NCBI RefSeq assembly: GCF_022898935.1
Contig: NZ_JALIRP010000009.1
Coordinates: forward strand, 1 to 64,000
Reading direction: 5' to 3'
DNA length: 64,000 nt
Source: Paenibacillus mangrovi
GTDB taxonomy: Bacteria > Bacillota > Bacilli > Paenibacillales > Paenibacillaceae
Under the pieces are notes generated by a model. The model did not search any database and was not told where the DNA came from. It saw only the letters and a program-made list of their open reading frames with translations. Both the position numbers and the translations under genes were made by a program. The stretch's first letter is position 1. Each line of letters starts with the position of its first letter. Positions 50,840 to 61,027 of this stretch are shown here, one piece after another.

Positions 50840-52717
50840 ATGACTACGATTCGTCTCACCATGGCGCAGGCATTAATAAAGTTTTTGGATCAACAATTTA
50901 TATCCGTAGATGGAAAAGAAATAAAATTTGTTCAAGGTATCATGGGGATTTTTGGGCATGGCAATGTGACCGGCATCGGTGAAGCTTTGGAGCGGAGTAG
51001 TGTGAGTTTAGATTTTATTCAAGGAAAGAACGAGCAAGGGATGGTTCACGCCGCAACAGCTTTTGCTAAACAAAACAATCGCAGGCAGATTTATGCCTGT
51101 ACAACCTCTATCGGTCCGGGAGCTTTAAATATGGTGACGGCGGCGGCGACGGCTACAGTTAACCGCATTCCAGTTCTTTTGCTGCCCGGCGATAATTTCT
51201 CTTCCCGGCAGCCTGATCCTGTTTTACAGCAATTAGAAGTACCCGGCGATTATTCGATATCAGCAACAGACGCTTTTAAAGCGGTAAGCAAGTATTGGGA
51301 TCGCATAGTCAGACCTGAGCAATTAATGGTAGCAGCCCTCCAAGCTATGCGGGTGCTTACAGATCCGGCCGAGACGGGAGCGGTTACACTGGCTTTACCG
51401 CAGGATGTACAGGCAGAAGCGTACGATTACCCGCTTTCATTTTTCGATAAAAGGGTTTACACGATCGATCGCCGTCCTCCTGCAGCGGATGCGATCAAAC
51501 GAGCTGTTAAGCTGATTCTGGAGAAGAAAAAGCCACTCATTATCGCAGGCGGCGGGGTACTGTATTCGGAAGCTTCCAAGGAGCTTGCATCATTTGCCGA
51601 GGCTTTCGGCATTCCGGTAGCGGAAACACAGGCTGGAAAAAGCTCTTTGCCCTGGAACCACCCGCTTCAAATAGGGGCGATCGGGGTCACGGGTTCCTTA
51701 GCGGCAAACCTGATTGCCAAAGAGGCAGATTTGATCATTGGCATCGGGACCAGGTATTCGGATTTTACAACTTCTTCTAAGTCGGCGTTCGCACATCCGG
51801 ATGTGCAGTTTGTCAATCTGAACGTCAACAGCTTTGATTCAGTCAAGCTTAACGGAATAGCGGTAACTGCAGATGCGAAGGTAGGGCTTAGGGAACTGCA
51901 AGCGGCACTGACAGCAGCACTGACAGCAGCAGGTTATTCTAGCGGTTACGCACCAAATGACATCAGCACGTTGAAAAAACAGTGGGACGATGAGGTTGAC
52001 CGACTGTACGCTGTAGAGCATTCGGAGGGGCTTTCTCAGACTCGGGCCCTTGGCGTGATTAACGAGAATATTGATGCTTCAGCGGTGATAGTAGCCGCTG
52101 CTGGCAGTTTGCCTGGGGATTTGCACAGGCTTTGGAGGTCGGAACAGCCCAAAACGTACCATATGGAATATGGCTTCTCCTGTATGGGCTATGAAATTGC
52201 CGGGGCCTTCGGTGCGGCTCTTGCTGAACCGGACCGTGATATCTATGCGGTATTAGGAGACGGCAGTTATTTGATGCTTCACTCTGAACTGGTTACAAGT
52301 CTGCAGGAGAATCGCAAGATTACAGTACTGCTGTTTAATAATCATGGATTCCAGTGCATTCACAATTTGCAAAAGGGCCATGGCAGCAACGGCTTCGGCA
52401 ACGAGTTCCGTTACCGAGCTAAGGACACGAACGGGCTGACAGGAGCTTATATGCCAATTGATTATGCAGCTCATGCGCGCAGTTTGGGAGCTAAATCCTA
52501 TAAATCAAGTACGGTAGAAGATCTGGAGCAAGCGCTACTATTGGCCAAACAAGAGACGGTTGCGACGCTTATTGAAATAGCCGTTGTTCCTGGTACTAAT
52601 ACGGACGGCTACGAATCATGGTGGCATGTAGGTGTTCCGGAGGTATCTGTGAGCGAATCCGTGCTTGAGGCCAGTCAATTGATGAAGACGCGAGTTCAAC
52701 GTGCCAGAAGCATTTAA
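50840..52717 (+). CDS. iolD: 3D-trihydroxycyclohexane-1,2-dione hydrolase
   Basis: 625 residues, thiamine-diphosphate enzyme opening the ring of 3D-(3,5/4)-trihydroxycyclohexane-1,2-dione to 5-deoxyglucuronate. N-terminus IRLTMAQALIKFLDQQFISVDG and IFGHGNVTGIGEALE are as in IolD. GDGSYLMLHSEL...NNHGFQCI is the ThDP-Mg motif. A 12-bp duplication (51905-51928) gives the repeat AALTAALTA in the middle domain. ATG 50840 matches the Bacillus start; TTG at 50834 is possible. AGGGAGG precedes. First gene of iolDECAGB, under the GCGC palindromes. Confidence 0.96.
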   Translation: MTTIRLTMAQALIKFLDQQFISVDGKEIKFVQGIMGIFGHGNVTGIGEALERSSVSLDFIQGKNEQGMVHAATAFAKQNNRRQIYACTTSIGPGALNMVTAAATATVNRIPVLLLPGDNFSSRQPDPVLQQLEVPGDYSISATDAFKAVSKYWDRIVRPEQLMVAALQAMRVLTDPAETGAVTLALPQDVQAEAYDYPLSFFDKRVYTIDRRPPAADAIKRAVKLILEKKKPLIIAGGGVLYSEASKELASFAEAFGIPVAETQAGKSSLPWNHPLQIGAIGVTGSLAANLIAKEADLIIGIGTRYSDFTTSSKSAFAHPDVQFVNLNVNSFDSVKLNGIAVTADAKVGLRELQAALTAALTAAGYSSGYAPNDISTLKKQWDDEVDRLYAVEHSEGLSQTRALGVINENIDASAVIVAAAGSLPGDLHRLWRSEQPKTYHMEYGFSCMGYEIAGAFGAALAEPDRDIYAVLGDGSYLMLHSELVTSLQENRKITVLLFNNHGFQCIHNLQKGHGSNGFGNEFRYRAKDTNGLTGAYMPIDYAAHARSLGAKSYKSSTVEDLEQALLLAKQETVATLIEIAVVPGTNTDGYESWWHVGVPEVSVSESVLEASQLMKTRVQRARSI

Positions 52718-52738
52718 CAGGAAGAGAGGAGGACATGT

Positions 52739-53662
52739 ATGCTGCAACAGTTACCTTTCAAAATAGGAATTCACCCGATCAACTGGGTCGGAGAAGATGT
52801 GAAGGAGCATGGTAACGATACGACCTTTGAGCAGATCGTGAATGAGATTGAAGCCTTGGGACTCACGGGTACGGAAATGGGGCGTAAATTTCCTGCGGAC
52901 CCTGCAGTGTTGAAGAATGAGCTTGCCCGAAGAGGCATCCAATTGGTCTCACAATGGAAATCGGTGCTTTTCTCGGACCCGTCATACAGGGAAAGTGAAT
53001 TACAGGCTTACCGCAAGCATGTGGAATTCTTGAAGGAAATGGGAAGTACCGTGATCAGTACGTGTGAGATTGGCGGTTCGATGCATTTTGATCCGCGTCG
53101 CGGGCCGAATGAGAGGGACGTACAGCGCCTAGATGATGAGGGTTGGAGAAACCTGGCTGAAGGACTGAATGCTGCCGGAGCTATTGCGAAGGAGTACGGA
53201 TTGAAGCTGACGTATCATCACCATGGTGGAACGGTCGTGGAAAGCCCTGAAGAAATTGAAAGATTAATGGAGCTGACGGACCCGAATCTTGTGTATCTTC
53301 TCTTTGATACAGGGCATGCGTATTATGGCGGGGGAGATCCTTTAACGATCCTAAATAAATATTATGACCGGATTGCCTACATCCATCTGAAAGATATCCG
53401 TCAGGATGTGCTAGATCAAGCCCGCGCTGATCAAGCAGACTTTGTTACTTGCATCCGCAGTGGTGTGTTTACGGTACCGGGCAACGGATGTTTGGACTTT
53501 GAGCCTATTTTTCTAGAGCTTGTGCAAAGAGGTTATGACGGGTGGGCACTTCTGGAAGGTGAGCAAGACCCGGCGGAGCATCCGGCCTATGAGTATGCGA
53601 GAAATGCGCTTGCGCACATTGAGTTCCTCATGAATAAAGGAATGAGGGGGATTGAGCTATGA
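52739..53662 (+). CDS. iolE: myo-Inosose-2 dehydratase
   Basis: 307 residues, TIM-barrel sugar isomerase fold. It dehydrates 2-keto-myo-inositol to the diketone used by IolD. Visible are FKIGIHPINWVGEDV, TGTEMGRKFPAD, LTYHHHGGTVVES (metal His), LLFDTGHAYYGGGDP and IAYIHLKDIRQDV. GAGAGGAGG stands before the ATG, 21 bases after iolD. The stop overlaps iolC by 4 bases. Confidence 0.96.
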   Translation: MLQQLPFKIGIHPINWVGEDVKEHGNDTTFEQIVNEIEALGLTGTEMGRKFPADPAVLKNELARRGIQLVSQWKSVLFSDPSYRESELQAYRKHVEFLKEMGSTVISTCEIGGSMHFDPRRGPNERDVQRLDDEGWRNLAEGLNAAGAIAKEYGLKLTYHHHGGTVVESPEEIERLMELTDPNLVYLLFDTGHAYYGGGDPLTILNKYYDRIAYIHLKDIRQDVLDQARADQADFVTCIRSGVFTVPGNGCLDFEPIFLELVQRGYDGWALLEGEQDPAEHPAYEYARNALAHIEFLMNKGMRGIEL

Positions 53663-54669
53663 CATACGTATCTTTTCCAATGGAAAAGTCTGTGGATTTC
53701 ACAGCTATCGGGCGGCTTTGTATTGATTTGAACGCGAACGAAATTAATCGCCCAATGGAACAAACGAGTACATTTACGAAATATGTCGGAGGATCTCCTG
53801 CCAACATCGCGATCGGGATGTCCAGACTAGGAATGAAAACTTCATTTATCGGTAAAATTGCGGACGATCAAATGGGCAGGTTTATTGTCGACTACTTGCG
53901 CCGCAATGATATTGATACATCCAATGTTGTAACCGATTGCACAGGGGCAGTAACAGGGCTTGCTTTTACGGAAATTAAATCGCCAACTGACTGCAGTATT
54001 CTGATGTACCGCGACCATGTCGCCGATCTCAATCTAATGCCTCAAGAGGTTCAAAAAGAGCTTATTGCCAAGACAAAAATGTTTTTGGTCTCGGGAACGG
54101 CTCTTGCCAAGAGTCCGTCTCGAGAAGCGGTGTTTCAAGCACTCTGCTATGCCAAAGAGCAAGGAGCAGTCATCGTGTTTGATTTAGATTATCGACCGTA
54201 TACGTGGAAGTCACCGGAGGAGACAGCCGTTTACTACAATCTGGCTGCGGAAAAATGCGACATTATTTTGGGTACACGCGAAGAGTTCGATATGATGGAA
54301 CGATTTGAGCAAAATCCAGAGCGAAGTGATCGTGTCACGGCAGCCAAATGGTTTGATTATTCGGCGAAAATTGTAATCATCAAGCATGGTAAGGAAGGGT
54401 CGATCGCTTACACACAAGACGGAAAGAGCTTCCGCGCCAAAAGTTTTCCGGCCAAGGTGATCAAAACATTCGGAGCAGGGGATTCTTACGCAGCCGGGTT
54501 CCTATATGGCTTGATGCAGGGATGGACGATTGAAGCCTCTATGGAGTTCGGAAGCGCAGCAGCCTGCATCGTTATTTCCAGCCATAGCTGCTCAGACGCG
54601 ATGCCTTCCGCAGCTCAGGTTCATGATTATATCGAACGCTGCAACAATGGCGAGATTACCTCCTCTTAG
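53659..54669 (+). CDS. iolC: 5-Dehydro-2-deoxygluconokinase
   Basis: 336 residues, PfkB/ribokinase-type kinase phosphorylating 2-deoxy-5-keto-gluconate. N-terminal FTAIGRLCIDLNANEINRPMEQ and GGSPANIAIGMSRLG are IolC-specific. The anion hole and catalytic Asp are in TFGAGDSYAAGFLYGL near the C-terminus. It overlaps iolE (ATGA), so translation is coupled. The aldolase IolJ that would use its product is not in this operon. Confidence 0.96.
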   Translation: MTYVSFPMEKSVDFTAIGRLCIDLNANEINRPMEQTSTFTKYVGGSPANIAIGMSRLGMKTSFIGKIADDQMGRFIVDYLRRNDIDTSNVVTDCTGAVTGLAFTEIKSPTDCSILMYRDHVADLNLMPQEVQKELIAKTKMFLVSGTALAKSPSREAVFQALCYAKEQGAVIVFDLDYRPYTWKSPEETAVYYNLAAEKCDIILGTREEFDMMERFEQNPERSDRVTAAKWFDYSAKIVIIKHGKEGSIAYTQDGKSFRAKSFPAKVIKTFGAGDSYAAGFLYGLMQGWTIEASMEFGSAAACIVISSHSCSDAMPSAAQVHDYIERCNNGEITSS

Positions 54670-54725
54670 GGGACATTTCACGATTCTATCAACGTAAACT
54701 CAATATCGGAGAGGGGAACATTACT

Positions 54726-56171
54726 ATGGCGCAAGTATTAAAAAATTGGATCGGCGGGGCTTGGGTTGATTCCGTATCTGCCAAAACCGAGCCTGTATAT
54801 AACCCTGCTACTGAAGAGGTACTGGCTTATGTTCCACTGTCCGTTCAGGAGGATGTGTCCCGCGCTGTTGACAATGCGAAAGAAGCATTTGTGCAATGGA
54901 GCCGTACGCCAGTTCCACGCAGAGCGAGAATATTATTTAAGTACCAGCAACTGCTCGTAGAACATTGGGAAGAGTTGGCCAGGTTGGTTACAGAAGAAAA
55001 CGGCAAAAGCTATAGCGAAGCTTACGGAGAGGTACTGCGTGGGATCGAATGCGTGGAATTCGCGGCAGGCGCTCCATCGCTTATGATGGGTAAGCAGTTG
55101 CCTGATATTGCCTCCAATTTGGAATCTGGCATGTATCGGTATCCGATTGGAGTTGTAGGTGGTATAACGCCATTCAATTTTCCCATGATGGTTCCTTGTT
55201 GGATGTTCCCACTGGCTATTGCATGCGGCAATACATTCGTATTGAAACCTTCGGAACGTACTCCTCTGCTTTCTAACCGTCTTGCAGAGCTATTCAAGGA
55301 AGCTGGGCTGCCAGACGGAGTATTCAATATTGTTCATGGCGCTCATGAGGTCGTTAACGGCATTCTGGAGCATAAAGACATTAAGGCTGTTTCTTTCGTA
55401 GGCTCTCAGCCAGTAGCAGAGTATGTATACAAAACGGCATCAGCTCATGGTAAACGTGTGCAGGCACTAGCCGGAGCAAAAAATCACTCCATCGTGATGC
55501 CAGATGCGGATATGGATCTAACGGTTAAAGAAATCATCAATGCTTCGTTCGGTTCGGCAGGCGAGCGCTGTATGGCGTGCTCTGTGGTTGTCGCTGTAGG
55601 GGAGATTGGAGATAAGCTGGTAGACAGACTGGTGGATGCAGCCAATCAAATCACAATTGGAAACGGCTTGGAAGAAGGAATCTTCCTGGGTCCCGTCATT
55701 CGCGACTCGCATAAAGAACGTACGTTGAAATATATCGAAATTGGTGAAAACGAAGGTGCGATTCTCCTTCGCGATGGTCGTAAAGACGCTGCATCAAATG
55801 GAGAGGGATACTTTGTAGGACCTACGATTTTTGATCACGTGCAGGGTGGTATGAAGATTTGGGAAGATGAAATTTTTGCTCCAGTTCTATCCATCGTAAG
55901 AGTTGGCAGCTTAGAAGAGGCTATTAATCTTGCTAATCGTTCAGAACTGGCTAATGGCGCCTGTTTGTTTACGAAGAGCGGCGAAAATGTCCGTCAATTC
56001 CGCGAGACAATTGATGCCGGCATGCTCGGTGTAAATCTTGGCGTACCTGCGCCGATGGCCTTTTTCCCATTTTCCGGCTGGAAAAAATCGTTTTACGGTG
56101 ATCTCCATGCTAACGGAACAGATGGAGTGGAATTCTACACGCGCAAGAAAATGGTTACGACTCGCTGGTAA
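54726..56171 (+). CDS. iolA: Methylmalonate-semialdehyde dehydrogenase (acylating)
   Basis: 481 residues, CoA-acylating aldehyde dehydrogenase (MmsA type) turning malonate semialdehyde, the last inositol product, into acetyl-CoA. Catalytic Cys282 is in GSAGERCMACSVVV. GVVGGITPFNFPMMVP, FVGSQPVAEYVY and the C-terminal PFSGWKKSFYGDLHANG are typical of the family. Gene fourth in the operon; GGAGAGGGG before the start. Confidence 0.95.
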   Translation: MAQVLKNWIGGAWVDSVSAKTEPVYNPATEEVLAYVPLSVQEDVSRAVDNAKEAFVQWSRTPVPRRARILFKYQQLLVEHWEELARLVTEENGKSYSEAYGEVLRGIECVEFAAGAPSLMMGKQLPDIASNLESGMYRYPIGVVGGITPFNFPMMVPCWMFPLAIACGNTFVLKPSERTPLLSNRLAELFKEAGLPDGVFNIVHGAHEVVNGILEHKDIKAVSFVGSQPVAEYVYKTASAHGKRVQALAGAKNHSIVMPDADMDLTVKEIINASFGSAGERCMACSVVVAVGEIGDKLVDRLVDAANQITIGNGLEEGIFLGPVIRDSHKERTLKYIEIGENEGAILLRDGRKDAASNGEGYFVGPTIFDHVQGGMKIWEDEIFAPVLSIVRVGSLEEAINLANRSELANGACLFTKSGENVRQFRETIDAGMLGVNLGVPAPMAFFPFSGWKKSFYGDLHANGTDGVEFYTRKKMVTTRW

Positions 56172-56204
56172 TCAGGAGAAAAAAGTGGGAGGTCATTAAT
56201 TATC

Positions 56205-57248
56205 ATGAAAACGATCAGAGTTGGTATTATTGGCGCAGGCAGAATCGGTAAAATTCATGCGGATAATTTGCTTCGGCTGCCACATGTGCAAGTGGTTGAG
56301 GTAAGTGATCTGTTCGCGGGACCCGAATTGGAAGTGTGGGCAGCCGAGAGAGGAATCAAACAAATAACAACCGACAGCAATGGCATTATGGAAAATCCTG
56401 ATATTGATGCGGTATTCATCTGCTCGTCTACGGATACGCATGTTCCGCTTATCATACAAGCCGCTGCTGCTGGCAAGCACATTTTTTGCGAGAAGCCGAT
56501 AAGTATGAATATTACACAAACGCAAAAAGCGCTTCAAGCGGTTGAAGCGGCAGGTGTTAAACTTCAAATCGGATTTAACAGACGGTTTGATCACAATTTT
56601 AAACGTGTATACGAAATTGTGCAGAACGGAACGATCGGCGATCCGCATTTGATTAAAATTACTTCTCGCGATCCGAATCCTCCGCATGAGGATTATATCA
56701 AAGTATCCGGCGGTATCTTCAAGGATATGATGATTCATGACTTTGATATGGCGAGGTTTGTATCGGGCAGCGAGATTGAAGAGGTTTATGCCCATGGAAG
56801 CGTACTAATTGATCCGGTTTTCACAACGCATGGGGATTTGGATACCGCTATTGCGACACTTCGCTTCAAGAATGGAGCGATCGGCGTCATCGATAACAGC
56901 CGTCAATCGGTCTATGGCTATGATCAGCGTGTAGAAGTATTTGGGTTAAAAGGCAGTGTGGGAATCACGAACGATCACCCGAATACGGCGGAAATCAGCA
57001 CGGTAGATGGAATTATGCGCGATAAACCGTTGAATTTTTTCTTGGAAAGATATAATGAGGCATACATTGAAGAAACGAAATTGTTTATCGAATGCATTTT
57101 GAATGATCAGCACGTACCGGTAGATGGGAATGACGGGTTTCAAGCAGAGTTAACCGCGCTTGCTGCCGGTTTGTCGGTGAAGCTGAATAGGCCTGTAAAG
57201 CTTGCTGAAGCGCTTGAACTTTCGATTCAGCAATCTATGAAAGCATAG
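56205..57248 (+). CDS. iolG: Inositol 2-dehydrogenase
   Basis: 347 residues, Gfo/Idh/MocA oxidoreductase. Rossmann motif VGIIGAGRIGKIHADNL at the N-terminus, then FCEKPISMN with the catalytic Lys, and GGIFKDMMIHDFDMARFV with Asp and His. NAD-dependent oxidation of myo-inositol to 2-keto-inositol, the entry step. A closely related scyllo-inositol specificity cannot be excluded from sequence. Followed after 16 bases by iolB. Confidence 0.93.
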   Translation: MKTIRVGIIGAGRIGKIHADNLLRLPHVQVVEVSDLFAGPELEVWAAERGIKQITTDSNGIMENPDIDAVFICSSTDTHVPLIIQAAAAGKHIFCEKPISMNITQTQKALQAVEAAGVKLQIGFNRRFDHNFKRVYEIVQNGTIGDPHLIKITSRDPNPPHEDYIKVSGGIFKDMMIHDFDMARFVSGSEIEEVYAHGSVLIDPVFTTHGDLDTAIATLRFKNGAIGVIDNSRQSVYGYDQRVEVFGLKGSVGITNDHPNTAEISTVDGIMRDKPLNFFLERYNEAYIEETKLFIECILNDQHVPVDGNDGFQAELTALAAGLSVKLNRPVKLAEALELSIQQSMKA

Positions 57249-57264
57249 GGAGGTTTGCGCTGCG

Positions 57265-58086
57265 ATGCCGAATTTGATTGTATCCCCAAAAGAGAAGCCA
57301 GACGCTAAGGGCAATGTGCTTGAAATTACCCCGGAATCCGCTAATTGGAGCTATGTTGGATTTCAGGTGTTTAAACTGCAAGCAGGTGAATGTTTACGAA
57401 ATGAAACCGGAGATCAGGAAGTGTGTCTGGTTTTAATCAGCGGGAAAGCAGATATATCTACAGTGAAGGAAACATGGAACGGTATCGGACTCAGGATGGA
57501 TATATTTGAAAAAACACCTCCCTATTCCGTGTATATACCAAATGACGATTATTACGAGATCACGGCTTTGACGAATCTAGAGTTGGCTGTTTGTAAGGCT
57601 CCAGGGCAAGGGAATCATAAAGCGCGTTTAATTCCGCCGAGTGAGGTCGGAGTAGAAGTTCGTGGATACGGAAACATAGAAAGACTGGTTCATAATATTT
57701 TACCCGAAAATGAAGCGGCAGACAGCCTATTGGTTGTAGAAGTATTTACACCAGACGGACACTGGTCAAGTTATCCGCCTCATAAGCATGATCGGGATGC
57801 GCTGCCGGAAGAATCGCTTTTGGAAGAGACGTATTATTACCATATGAAACCGGAGCAAGGTTTTGCCGTTCAACGTGTTTATACCGATGATGGCGATTTG
57901 GATGAAACGATGATTGTGCGGGACGGGCAAGCGGTGCTGGTGCCGCAGGGATATCATCCGGTTGCGGCGCCACCGGGATATGAGGTTTATTATTTAAACG
58001 TTATGGCAGGTCCGATGAGGTATTGGAGATTTCACAACGATCCCGCACACGCTTGGATAATGTCGAAACCAATCGACAAAGAATAG
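57265..58086 (+). CDS. iolB: 5-Deoxy-glucuronate isomerase
   Basis: 273 residues, bicupin (KduI/IolB family) converting 5-deoxyglucuronate to 2-deoxy-5-keto-gluconate. The metal site is visible as SSYPPHKHDRDALPEESLLEETYYY. The N-terminal half carries the second, degenerate cupin. AGGGAGG lies before the ATG. Last of the iol enzymes here; a regulator follows after about 90 bases. Confidence 0.95.
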   Translation: MPNLIVSPKEKPDAKGNVLEITPESANWSYVGFQVFKLQAGECLRNETGDQEVCLVLISGKADISTVKETWNGIGLRMDIFEKTPPYSVYIPNDDYYEITALTNLELAVCKAPGQGNHKARLIPPSEVGVEVRGYGNIERLVHNILPENEAADSLLVVEVFTPDGHWSSYPPHKHDRDALPEESLLEETYYYHMKPEQGFAVQRVYTDDGDLDETMIVRDGQAVLVPQGYHPVAAPPGYEVYYLNVMAGPMRYWRFHNDPAHAWIMSKPIDKE

Positions 58087-58174
58087 GTGAAGATATATTC
58101 TATATGTATCTTAAATGCAAATAAGGGGATGTGAACCATCCCAATTAGCATTGCCAATGAATGAGGGATTAGTT

Positions 58175-59182
58175 ATGAAAGCTACTATATACGATGTGGC
58201 TCGAGAAGCCGGCGTTTCGATTGCCACCGTTTCCAACGTAGTTAATGGCAAAGGCAAGCTTAGCAAACAGAAACGCGACCATATCTTGAAAATCATGGAG
58301 GAGTTGGAGTATCGACCTAGCATGATTGCCGCTGCGTTGACAGGAAAGAAGACATATACGATAGGGTTGCTTGTACCGGATATATCCAACCCGTTTTTTG
58401 CGGAAATTGCTCGTGCCGTTGAGGAACAGGGCCACCACCGTGGTTATAGCGTTATTATTTGCAGTACCGACAACCAAGATGGCCGTGCTGAAAGGTATCT
58501 CGATCTGCTTGAGCAGAAAAGAGTGGATGGGATTATTATTGGGACGGGAATTGAAAATACGGAAATATTGAAGCGGCTTCTCGCCAAATCGATTCCAGTC
58601 GCGATGATTGCAAGGGAATTCTCTTCAGAACCTGTTCATACCGTTGTTGTCGATGACTTTATCGGTGGAATGCACGCGGCCCAACATTTGCTTGAGCTGG
58701 GCCACACCAGCTTTGGGATCTTGTCGGAAAGCAAGAAGGTCAGCAGCAGCCGCGAAAGAGTAAGGGGTCTTAAGCAGGCTCTTAAAGATGAAGGGCTATC
58801 CGTTTCCGATGAAAACTTGATGATTTGCGATTACAAAATGGAGGACGGGAAAAGGAAGGCTTTAGAGCTGTTTCAACAGGTCGATCGGCCCTCCGCTTTG
58901 TTTTGCTGTAACGATATGTTGGCGGTCGGCGCTTTGCAAGCGGCAAAAGAGCTGGGAATACAAATTCCCCAGGATCTTTCCATTGTTAGTTTCGACAATA
59001 CGATCTTAGCTTCCGTCACGGATCCACCGTTGACATCCATTGCTCAACCGATGGAGTATATGGGGAAACTGGTGGTCGATCTTTTGATTCAAGAACTTGA
59101 AGAGGAGCAGACGGTTAAACAACGGATTGTGCTTCCGCCTGAGCTGGTTGTCCGCCAATCGACCTCTGAAGTGAGAAAATGA
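58175..59182 (+). CDS. LacI family transcriptional regulator
   Basis: 335 residues. Helix-turn-helix in ATIYDVAREAGVSIATVSNVVNGKGKL, hinge, then a periplasmic-binding-like effector domain (TIGLLVPDISNPFFAEIARAVEEQG). ATG 58175 starts the conserved MKATIYDVA and has GAGGG 7 bases before it. As the gene lies right after iolB, it is the best candidate to bind the GCGC palindromes at 50702-50803 and to sense inositol or a derivative (inference; in Bacillus subtilis IolR is a DeoR-type protein). Its stop overlaps the kinase gene by 4 bases. Confidence 0.93.
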   Translation: MKATIYDVAREAGVSIATVSNVVNGKGKLSKQKRDHILKIMEELEYRPSMIAAALTGKKTYTIGLLVPDISNPFFAEIARAVEEQGHHRGYSVIICSTDNQDGRAERYLDLLEQKRVDGIIIGTGIENTEILKRLLAKSIPVAMIAREFSSEPVHTVVVDDFIGGMHAAQHLLELGHTSFGILSESKKVSSSRERVRGLKQALKDEGLSVSDENLMICDYKMEDGKRKALELFQQVDRPSALFCCNDMLAVGALQAAKELGIQIPQDLSIVSFDNTILASVTDPPLTSIAQPMEYMGKLVVDLLIQELEEEQTVKQRIVLPPELVVRQSTSEVRK

Positions 59183-61014
59183 ATGGGATCAAGTGGATTA
59201 TGAAACGACATCGAGGGGTTTCTAATCGGAAGTATTCCATAAAAACGGTTTTAATGTTTCATGTTTTTATAATCATAATGATTTTATTAGTTGCAGTTTC
59301 TTTTCTTTCATACACTTTTTTTTCTAAATATTTAATTGAGCAATCGCATACCGCTTACCTGACTATTGCCAAAGAGGTTATGGCCAACATCGATTTTTAT
59401 TTTAATGAAGTAGAGCAAACACTTAGAGATGCCTCCACCAACCCGGCGATTCAATCGGGAGTTAAAGGTAAAGCCCCTTCTACAATGCAGGATTATCTGG
59501 ATAATATTCGGGAGGTCCAGTATTTCCTCAATGACTTGACGATATTTAGGCCGGATATCGATGACATTATTATTGTAGGTGCCGATGGAAAAGCGTACGA
59601 TTCCGCGAACAAATCGGTGCGGCCGACATACGATTTTTCTCAAGCTGCATGGTTTCCGGACCTAAGCCATGTAACGGATCAAATCGTTTTCGTAGGACCG
59701 CATATGCAGGATTATTACTATGATCATCAGGCTATGAGCACGCAAACTGTTTCGGCAGTTTCTCCTATATGGGATTTACGGAAAAGTAAATATCAGATCG
59801 GCGCTGTCATCGTTAATATTAATATGAGCAAAATTTCGTCAATTTTAGAGAGGTTAGAGATAACACCTGCCCCTCGCATATTTATACTGGATAATCAATA
59901 CGATTTGGTCTACGCGAACACGAACGATTCGGAGTTCCCTTCTAGCAATCAGTTTCTTCAGCAGCTTAACACATCTTATGCAAGCGGTTACTTAATGGAG
60001 GGGACAGGAGCTAATCAGCAGCTGCTAGTCTACTCACATTCCAAAATTAATAACTGGAGTATCGTACTCGGTATTCCTATTTCTGAAGTGACAAAGAAAA
60101 TAAGTCAGTTTAGATGGATTCTGGTGCTCATTTTTATCATTTTCGTACCGATTGTTTGGTTTATCGTTTATTTCATATCCAGCCGAATCACTTTCCCTAT
60201 AAAAAAATTGATGAGCCAAATGGTAGGAATCGAGAAGTTGATTGAGCACAGCAAGTTGGTTGGGAGGAATATGCCCCGCAGCTACTATGAAATTGATGTG
60301 CTCAGTCAACATTTCAATAAAATGGTTTATAAAATCAACTCATTGATCGACGAGACGTACAGATTGGAGCTTGAACAAAAAGACTCTGAACTTAGGGCTC
60401 TACAGGCAAGGATCAATCCGCATTTCTTGTATAACTCGTTGCAGGCTATTAAGTCACTTGCCATGTTAGGCAGAAATACCGAAGTAAGCCGTGTTGTTAC
60501 ATCTCTTGGCCATCTTTTCCGGTATACGATAGGCAAAGAGGACTATATGGTTTCAGTCCAAGAAGAGTTGACTCATCTCAGGCATTATATGGACATCCAA
60601 ATCCAGTTGTTGAGCCAAAACTGCGAATTTGATATAGAAATGGATGAGCGCTTGCATAACTGCAAGGTACCGCGACTGTCCATTCAGCCCATTGTGGAAA
60701 ACAGTTTTTTTCATGCATTTCATCAAATGGATCGAAAATATCGGGTTCGAATAACCGGGCATGTTCAAGGGGATCAAGCCGTTATTGATATTTGGGATAA
60801 CGGTTCCGGAATTGAAGCGGACAGACTTGCACACCTACTAGCTAGTTTGGAAGCGGCGACTGGCGATCAAGGCAACCATATCGCGCTTGTTAATGTTCAT
60901 AGACGGCTGAAGCACAAGTTCGGCAAGGCATATGGACTGTCTCTGGACAGCCGCGCGGGAGAGTGGACGAATGTTCGGCTGACGCTGCCGTTTCGAGACA
61001 ATCATGACCAATAA
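59179..61014 (+). CDS. YesM-like sensor histidine kinase
   Basis: 611 residues. Transmembrane segments at about 25-47 and 308-332 enclose a large extracellular Cache-like sensor. A HAMP-like linker leads to the His_kinase domain (phospho-acceptor in RINPHFLYNSLQAIKSL) and an ATPase domain with N-box SIQPIVENSFFHAF and G1 box IWDNGSGI. The G2 region (HIALVNVHRRL) is less glycine-rich than usual. No strong ribosome binding site; the ATGA overlap with the LacI gene implies coupling. YesM/YesN pairs normally control neighbouring carbohydrate transporters, here the ABC system at 62120. Confidence 0.92.
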   Translation: MNGIKWIMKRHRGVSNRKYSIKTVLMFHVFIIIMILLVAVSFLSYTFFSKYLIEQSHTAYLTIAKEVMANIDFYFNEVEQTLRDASTNPAIQSGVKGKAPSTMQDYLDNIREVQYFLNDLTIFRPDIDDIIIVGADGKAYDSANKSVRPTYDFSQAAWFPDLSHVTDQIVFVGPHMQDYYYDHQAMSTQTVSAVSPIWDLRKSKYQIGAVIVNINMSKISSILERLEITPAPRIFILDNQYDLVYANTNDSEFPSSNQFLQQLNTSYASGYLMEGTGANQQLLVYSHSKINNWSIVLGIPISEVTKKISQFRWILVLIFIIFVPIVWFIVYFISSRITFPIKKLMSQMVGIEKLIEHSKLVGRNMPRSYYEIDVLSQHFNKMVYKINSLIDETYRLELEQKDSELRALQARINPHFLYNSLQAIKSLAMLGRNTEVSRVVTSLGHLFRYTIGKEDYMVSVQEELTHLRHYMDIQIQLLSQNCEFDIEMDERLHNCKVPRLSIQPIVENSFFHAFHQMDRKYRVRITGHVQGDQAVIDIWDNGSGIEADRLAHLLASLEAATGDQGNHIALVNVHRRLKHKFGKAYGLSLDSRAGEWTNVRLTLPFRDNHDQ

Positions 61015-61027
61015 GGAGAGACCGCTT